Of a stretch of 10,098 bases of DNA, positions 7,573 through 10,098 are shown piece by piece (within the stretch, counting starts at the first letter, position 1; every line of letters starts with the position of its first letter). The notes under the pieces were generated by a model. The model had not been told where the DNA came from. It did no database searches and saw only the letters and a list, made by a program, of their open reading frames with translations. Source of the DNA: JBJXHB01 sp046160725 (lineage in GTDB: Bacteria; Pseudomonadota; Gammaproteobacteria; Burkholderiales; Burkholderiaceae_C); assembly GCA_046160725.1 (NCBI GenBank), contig JBJXHB010000211.1, positions 1 to 10,098 of the forward strand, given 5' to 3'. Both the position numbers and the translations under genes were made by a program.

Positions 7573-9744
7573 TCAGAAGGCCAGCGCAGCGCGGCGCGCG
7601 GCGGCGCGGCGCTGCAGCGCGCCGATGATGCGTTGGCGCAGTGCATGGCGCAGGCGCTCCCAGCGGCTGGGGTTGTGCACCACCCGGGCGCGGTAGAAGG
7701 ACGGGCACAGCACCGCGGCATGAGCGGCCTCGCCGCACAGGCCGCAGCCGACGCAGCTGTCCAGCACCGTGGCCACCGGGTCGGTGCGCAGTGGGTCCGG
7801 GTTGGGCTTGATCGACAGCGACGGGCAGCCCGACAGCCGGATGCAGGAATGGTCGCCGGTGCAGGTGTCCGCATCGACGCCGAAACGGTCGCGCTCGACG
7901 CGCTGGCCGCGGCCGATGGCGGCCTGGCGCTGCGGGCGCTCGCGCCGCTCGCGGTTGAGCATGCACTCGCTGCGCGCGACGATGACCTTGGGGCCGCGCT
8001 CCCGGGTGGTCAGCGCGTCCTTCAGCGCCGCCTTCATCTGCGCCAGGTCGTAGGTGTGCTCGACGGTGCGCGCCCACTCGACGCCGACGCCACGCACCGC
8101 GCGCTCGATGGCATGGCCGGTGGAGCGCACCGGGTTGGAAGCCACGCTGGACAGGATGTCCTGGCCGCCGGTGGCCGAGGTGTAGCTGTTGTCGACGATC
8201 ACCGTCAGGTTGTCCTGGCGGTTGAACACGGCGTTGGCAATGCCGCTGGTCAGGCCGTTGTGCCAGAAGCCGCCGTCGCCCATCATGCTGATGGCCCGGC
8301 GCGGTGCCTGGGCGTCGCCCGGCAGCGGCGGGTTCATGGCCGCGGCGCCGGCGCTGCCCAGGCCGTAGCCCATGGTGGTGTTGCCCAGGTTGAACGGCGG
8401 CAGGATCGAGAACAGGTGGCAGCCGATGTCGGCGCTGATGTGGTGCGGGCCGATCTCGCGCTCGAGCAGCTTGATGGCGGTGAAGATTGGGCGCTCCGGG
8501 CAGCCGGTGCAGAAGCCCGGCGGCCGGCCATGCACCACCTCGGCCAGCGGCGGCAGGTCCTGCGCCGGCGCAGCCAGGGTGATCGGCGCGGCGGCCTCGG
8601 GCGGCGCCGGCGGCAACGCGCCGTAGCGCTGCAGGAAGGCCCGGACACCGCCCAGGATGACCGCCGCGGTGTACTCGCCGGCCGGCGGCAGCAGGTCCTT
8701 GCCGTGCAGCGTGGTCGTGCTGTCGGCGCGCTTGAGCACCGCGGCCAGGTTCTGCGCCAGGAAGTCGGGCTGGCCCTCCTCCACCATCAGCAGCGCACGC
8801 TTGCCGGCGGCAAAGCGCAGCACCTCGGCGTCGACCACCGGGTAGGCCACGTTCATCACGTACACCGGGATGCGCGTGGCGCCATGGACGTCGGCCAGGC
8901 CCAGGCGCTCCAGCACCCGCAGCAGCGCGGGCGCATGGCCGCCCTGCACCACGATGCCGACATCGCCATCGGCCGGGCCCAGGGTCTCGTTCAGGCCGTG
9001 CTGCTCGATGTAGCGCAGCGCCGCGGGCCAGCGCTGCTCGACCTTCTCGCGCTCGTGCAGGTAGGTGGCCGGCGGCAGGGCGATGCGGTCGGTCTGGCGC
9101 TGCGGATGCGCCGCCGCCTGCTGCGTGCTCATCGGTGCCGGCCGGTTGTCGTCGGCGATGAACTCGCCGGTGACATGGCAGGCGCGGATGCGCAGCATCA
9201 GCATCACCGGCGTGTGGGTGGCCTCGCTGAGCGCAAAGCCGTGCTTGACCGCCGCGACGATGGACGGCAGCGTGGGCTGCGGGTCCAGCAGCCACATCTG
9301 CGACTTCATCGCAAAGGCATGGGTGCGCTCCTGCATGATGGAGCTGCCCTCGCCGTAGTCCTCGCCGACGATGACCAGCGCGCCGCCGGTGACGCCGCCG
9401 CTGGCCAGGTTGGCCAGCGCGTCGCTGGCGACGTTGGTGCCGACCGTGCTCTTGAAGGTGGCCGCGCCGCGGATCGGGTAGTTGACGCTGGCAGCCAGCG
9501 TGGCCGCGGCGGTGGCCTCGCTGGCGCTGGCCTCGAAGCGGATGCCGTACTCGGCCAGGATGTCCTGGGCGTCGGCCAGCACGTCCATCAGGTGCGAGAT
9601 CGGCGCGCCCTGGTAACCCGCGACATAGCCCACGCCGGACTCCAGCAGGGCCTTGGTGACGGCCAGGATGCCCTCGCCGCGGAACACCTCGCCGCGCTTC
9701 AGGCGCAGCGACTTGACCTCTTGTGCGAACGAGCGCTCGGCCAT
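7573..9744 (-). CDS. iorA: Indolepyruvate ferredoxin oxidoreductase alpha-like subunit (TPP and Fe-S)
   Basis: A 723-residue first gene of the operon. It has the IorA layout: an N-terminal pyrimidine-binding 2-oxoacid oxidoreductase domain (about 20-200, with GYQGAPISH at 43-51), a transketolase C-terminal-like region (about 260-370), then the TPP-binding half from about 405 with GFCTGCPERP (410-419) and the TPP/Mg motif GDGGFWHNG (489-497) to DNS (518-520). The C-terminal ferredoxin domain has a first motif C628-x2-D631-x2-C634-x5-C640-P, in which Asp replaces the second Cys, and a complete second motif C664-x2-C667-x2-C670-x9-C680. A basic, Arg-rich helical tail (about 690-720) ends the protein. 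The family converts arylpyruvates plus CoA to arylacyl-CoA, CO2 and reduced ferredoxin; the true substrate here is unknown. The ATG at 9742-9744 begins the conserved region but has no clear ribosome-binding site. Confidence 0.92.
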   Translation of the reverse strand: MAERSFAQEVKSLRLKRGEVFRGEGILAVTKALLESGVGYVAGYQGAPISHLMDVLADAQDILAEYGIRFEASASEATAAATLAASVNYPIRGAATFKSTVGTNVASDALANLASGGVTGGALVIVGEDYGEGSSIMQERTHAFAMKSQMWLLDPQPTLPSIVAAVKHGFALSEATHTPVMLMLRIRACHVTGEFIADDNRPAPMSTQQAAAHPQRQTDRIALPPATYLHEREKVEQRWPAALRYIEQHGLNETLGPADGDVGIVVQGGHAPALLRVLERLGLADVHGATRIPVYVMNVAYPVVDAEVLRFAAGKRALLMVEEGQPDFLAQNLAAVLKRADSTTTLHGKDLLPPAGEYTAAVILGGVRAFLQRYGALPPAPPEAAAPITLAAPAQDLPPLAEVVHGRPPGFCTGCPERPIFTAIKLLEREIGPHHISADIGCHLFSILPPFNLGNTTMGYGLGSAGAAAMNPPLPGDAQAPRRAISMMGDGGFWHNGLTSGIANAVFNRQDNLTVIVDNSYTSATGGQDILSSVASNPVRSTGHAIERAVRGVGVEWARTVEHTYDLAQMKAALKDALTTRERGPKVIVARSECMLNRERRERPQRQAAIGRGQRVERDRFGVDADTCTGDHSCIRLSGCPSLSIKPNPDPLRTDPVATVLDSCVGCGLCGEAAHAAVLCPSFYRARVVHNPSRWERLRHALRQRIIGALQRRAAARRAALAF

Positions 9745-9957
9745 GGCAGAGGTCTGGCGGCGGCGGGCCGTGGTGGAGGGTTTGAGGTGTCGGCAGCGTC
9801 GGCAACGACCGCGGGTTTGCGAGCGCGCCGATGCAGCGATGGTGCTTTAGAGTTGAATCCATGCAAATGCATATGTCACGCGGGCAGGCCCGCGGCTGCG
9901 CGGCCGCCGCGCCCGGGCGCGGCCAAAGGTGTTCAGCGCCCAGGCGCGCCCCAGCGC
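9745..9957. promoter_or_regulatory. Divergent control region between the operon and the marR-like gene
   Basis: This 213-base non-coding stretch must hold the promoters for both directions. Most of it is G+C rich, but about 9845-9876 is A+T rich compared with the rest of the window. I could not assign convincing -35/-10 pairs on either strand. A TCTAAA (minus strand, 9846-9851) resembles a -10 box for the operon, but no good -35 is correctly spaced. A regulator of the MarR family normally binds in such a gap and represses both genes until a ligand is present. Confidence 0.65.
9861..9872. promoter_or_regulatory. Candidate MarR-type operator (inverted repeat ATGCA-AA-TGCAT)
   Basis: Perfect 5-base arms with a 2-base centre lie in the A+T-rich patch of the divergent gap. 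Position, symmetry and composition suit a MarR dimer site, though the arms are shorter than in well-studied operators. The site is 86 bases before the marR-like ATG and 117 bases before the operon's first ATG. Confidence 0.45.
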
Positions 9958-10098
9958 ATGCCGCGCCGGGGCGCAGCGGCGCCCTTTGTCGACGGCTACC
10001 TGGCCGCGCTGCTGGCCCAGGCCAGCTGGTGGGTGTCCACCGAGTTCCACCAGGTGGTGCGGGCCCAGGGGCTGCCGGTGGCCGAGTGGCGCATCCTG
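9958..10098 (+). CDS. MarR-family transcriptional regulator, N-terminal fragment
   Basis: The first 47 codons of a gene that runs off the right edge. The visible protein, with YLAALLAQASWWVSTEF (14-30) and GLPVAEWRIL at its end, matches the dimerisation helix and the start of the winged-helix domain of MarR regulators (typically 140-170 residues). The frame upstream of the ATG at 9958-9960 gives no other good start and no strong Shine-Dalgarno. Its divergent position next to the operon suggests it is the local, ligand-responsive repressor. Auxin-catabolic iad loci are reported to be under MarR control, which fits this arrangement; the ligand-binding part is outside the window, so the effector cannot be judged. 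Confidence 0.78.
   Translation, partial: MPRRGAAAPFVDGYLAALLAQASWWVSTEFHQVVRAQGLPVAEWRIL

Noticed and set aside
7609..7620. Perfect palindrome GCGCTGCAGCGC
   Set aside because: It lies in the coding sequence of the Arg/Ala-rich tail, where such G+C palindromes arise by chance.
261..7696. Long plus-strand open frames (for example 261-1298, 1439-2539, 2629-3918, 5074-6168, 5909-7696)
   Set aside because: All lie antisense to genes with recognisable motifs and translate to Arg/Ala/Gly/His-rich sequence without domains.
7562..9862. Frame of the beta-like subunit stays open about 2.3 kb upstream, as a 1298-codon frame through the alpha gene
   Set aside because: The upstream part translates to low-complexity Arg/Ala/Gly/His-rich sequence, and the alpha-subunit frame over it shows clear domains; a G+C-rich codon-bias shadow.
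9745..9862. Small upstream ORF or leader peptide before the operon
   Set aside because: The only candidate ATG (9862) opens the spurious long frame, without ribosome-binding site or attenuator-like stem-loops.
1..10098. Mobile elements, CRISPR arrays, tRNA or rRNA genes, phage or defence genes
   Set aside because: No repeats with spacers, terminal inverted repeats, transposase motifs or RNA-gene signatures were seen; composition is uniform.

Overview
The window looks like a piece of a high-G+C betaproteobacterial (Burkholderiales-like) chromosome. The base composition is very G+C rich by eye (not counted), codon third positions are nearly all G or C, and the mix of a MarR regulator, a Rieske dioxygenase and a fused-type indolepyruvate ferredoxin oxidoreductase is typical of aromatic catabolism in that order. 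The genus cannot be fixed from the sequence.

Layout: almost everything from position 9744 down to position 1 is one tightly packed operon on the minus strand. In transcription order it holds: an indolepyruvate ferredoxin oxidoreductase alpha-like subunit (9744-7573); a long beta-like subunit (7561-5966); a Rieske ring-hydroxylating oxygenase large subunit (about 5922-4567) and small subunit (4570-4079); an AMP-forming acyl/aryl-CoA ligase (4068-2392); a thiolase-fold protein without the usual catalytic Cys (2395-1232); and a Zn-ribbon/OB-fold (DUF35) domain fused in frame to a short-chain dehydrogenase (1235-1, cut by the window edge). Three of the six junctions are 4-base GTGA/ATGA overlaps and the other three gaps are 10, 11 and 37 bases, so translational coupling is likely. 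At the right end a divergent plus-strand gene starts at 9958 and encodes the N-terminus of a MarR-family regulator. The 213-base gap between the two directions (9745-9957) contains the only A+T-rich patch noticed outside genes, with a 12-base inverted repeat that could be the regulator's operator.

How the genes may work together (inference): the gene set resembles the MarR-controlled iad-type loci for auxin (indole-3-acetate) catabolism reported in Variovorax and relatives. A consistent scheme is: the Rieske dioxygenase hydroxylates indole-3-acetate to dioxindole-3-acetate; the ligase makes its CoA thioester; and the Cys-less thiolase with its DUF35 partner performs a retro-aldol cleavage of this tertiary beta-hydroxyacyl-CoA to isatin plus acetyl-CoA, as Ltp2/DUF35 aldolases do for steroid side chains. 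The roles of the ferredoxin oxidoreductase and of the SDR domain are unclear. Other indolic or aryl-acetic/propionic acids are possible substrates.

The most unusual points are the DUF35-SDR fusion with a Shine-Dalgarno-like site and ATG exactly at the domain junction, the degenerate nucleotide-binding motif of that SDR, the CxxDxxC ferredoxin motif in the alpha subunit, and the pairing of a ferredoxin-dependent 2-oxoacid oxidoreductase with an O2-dependent oxygenase that has no dedicated reductase in the window.
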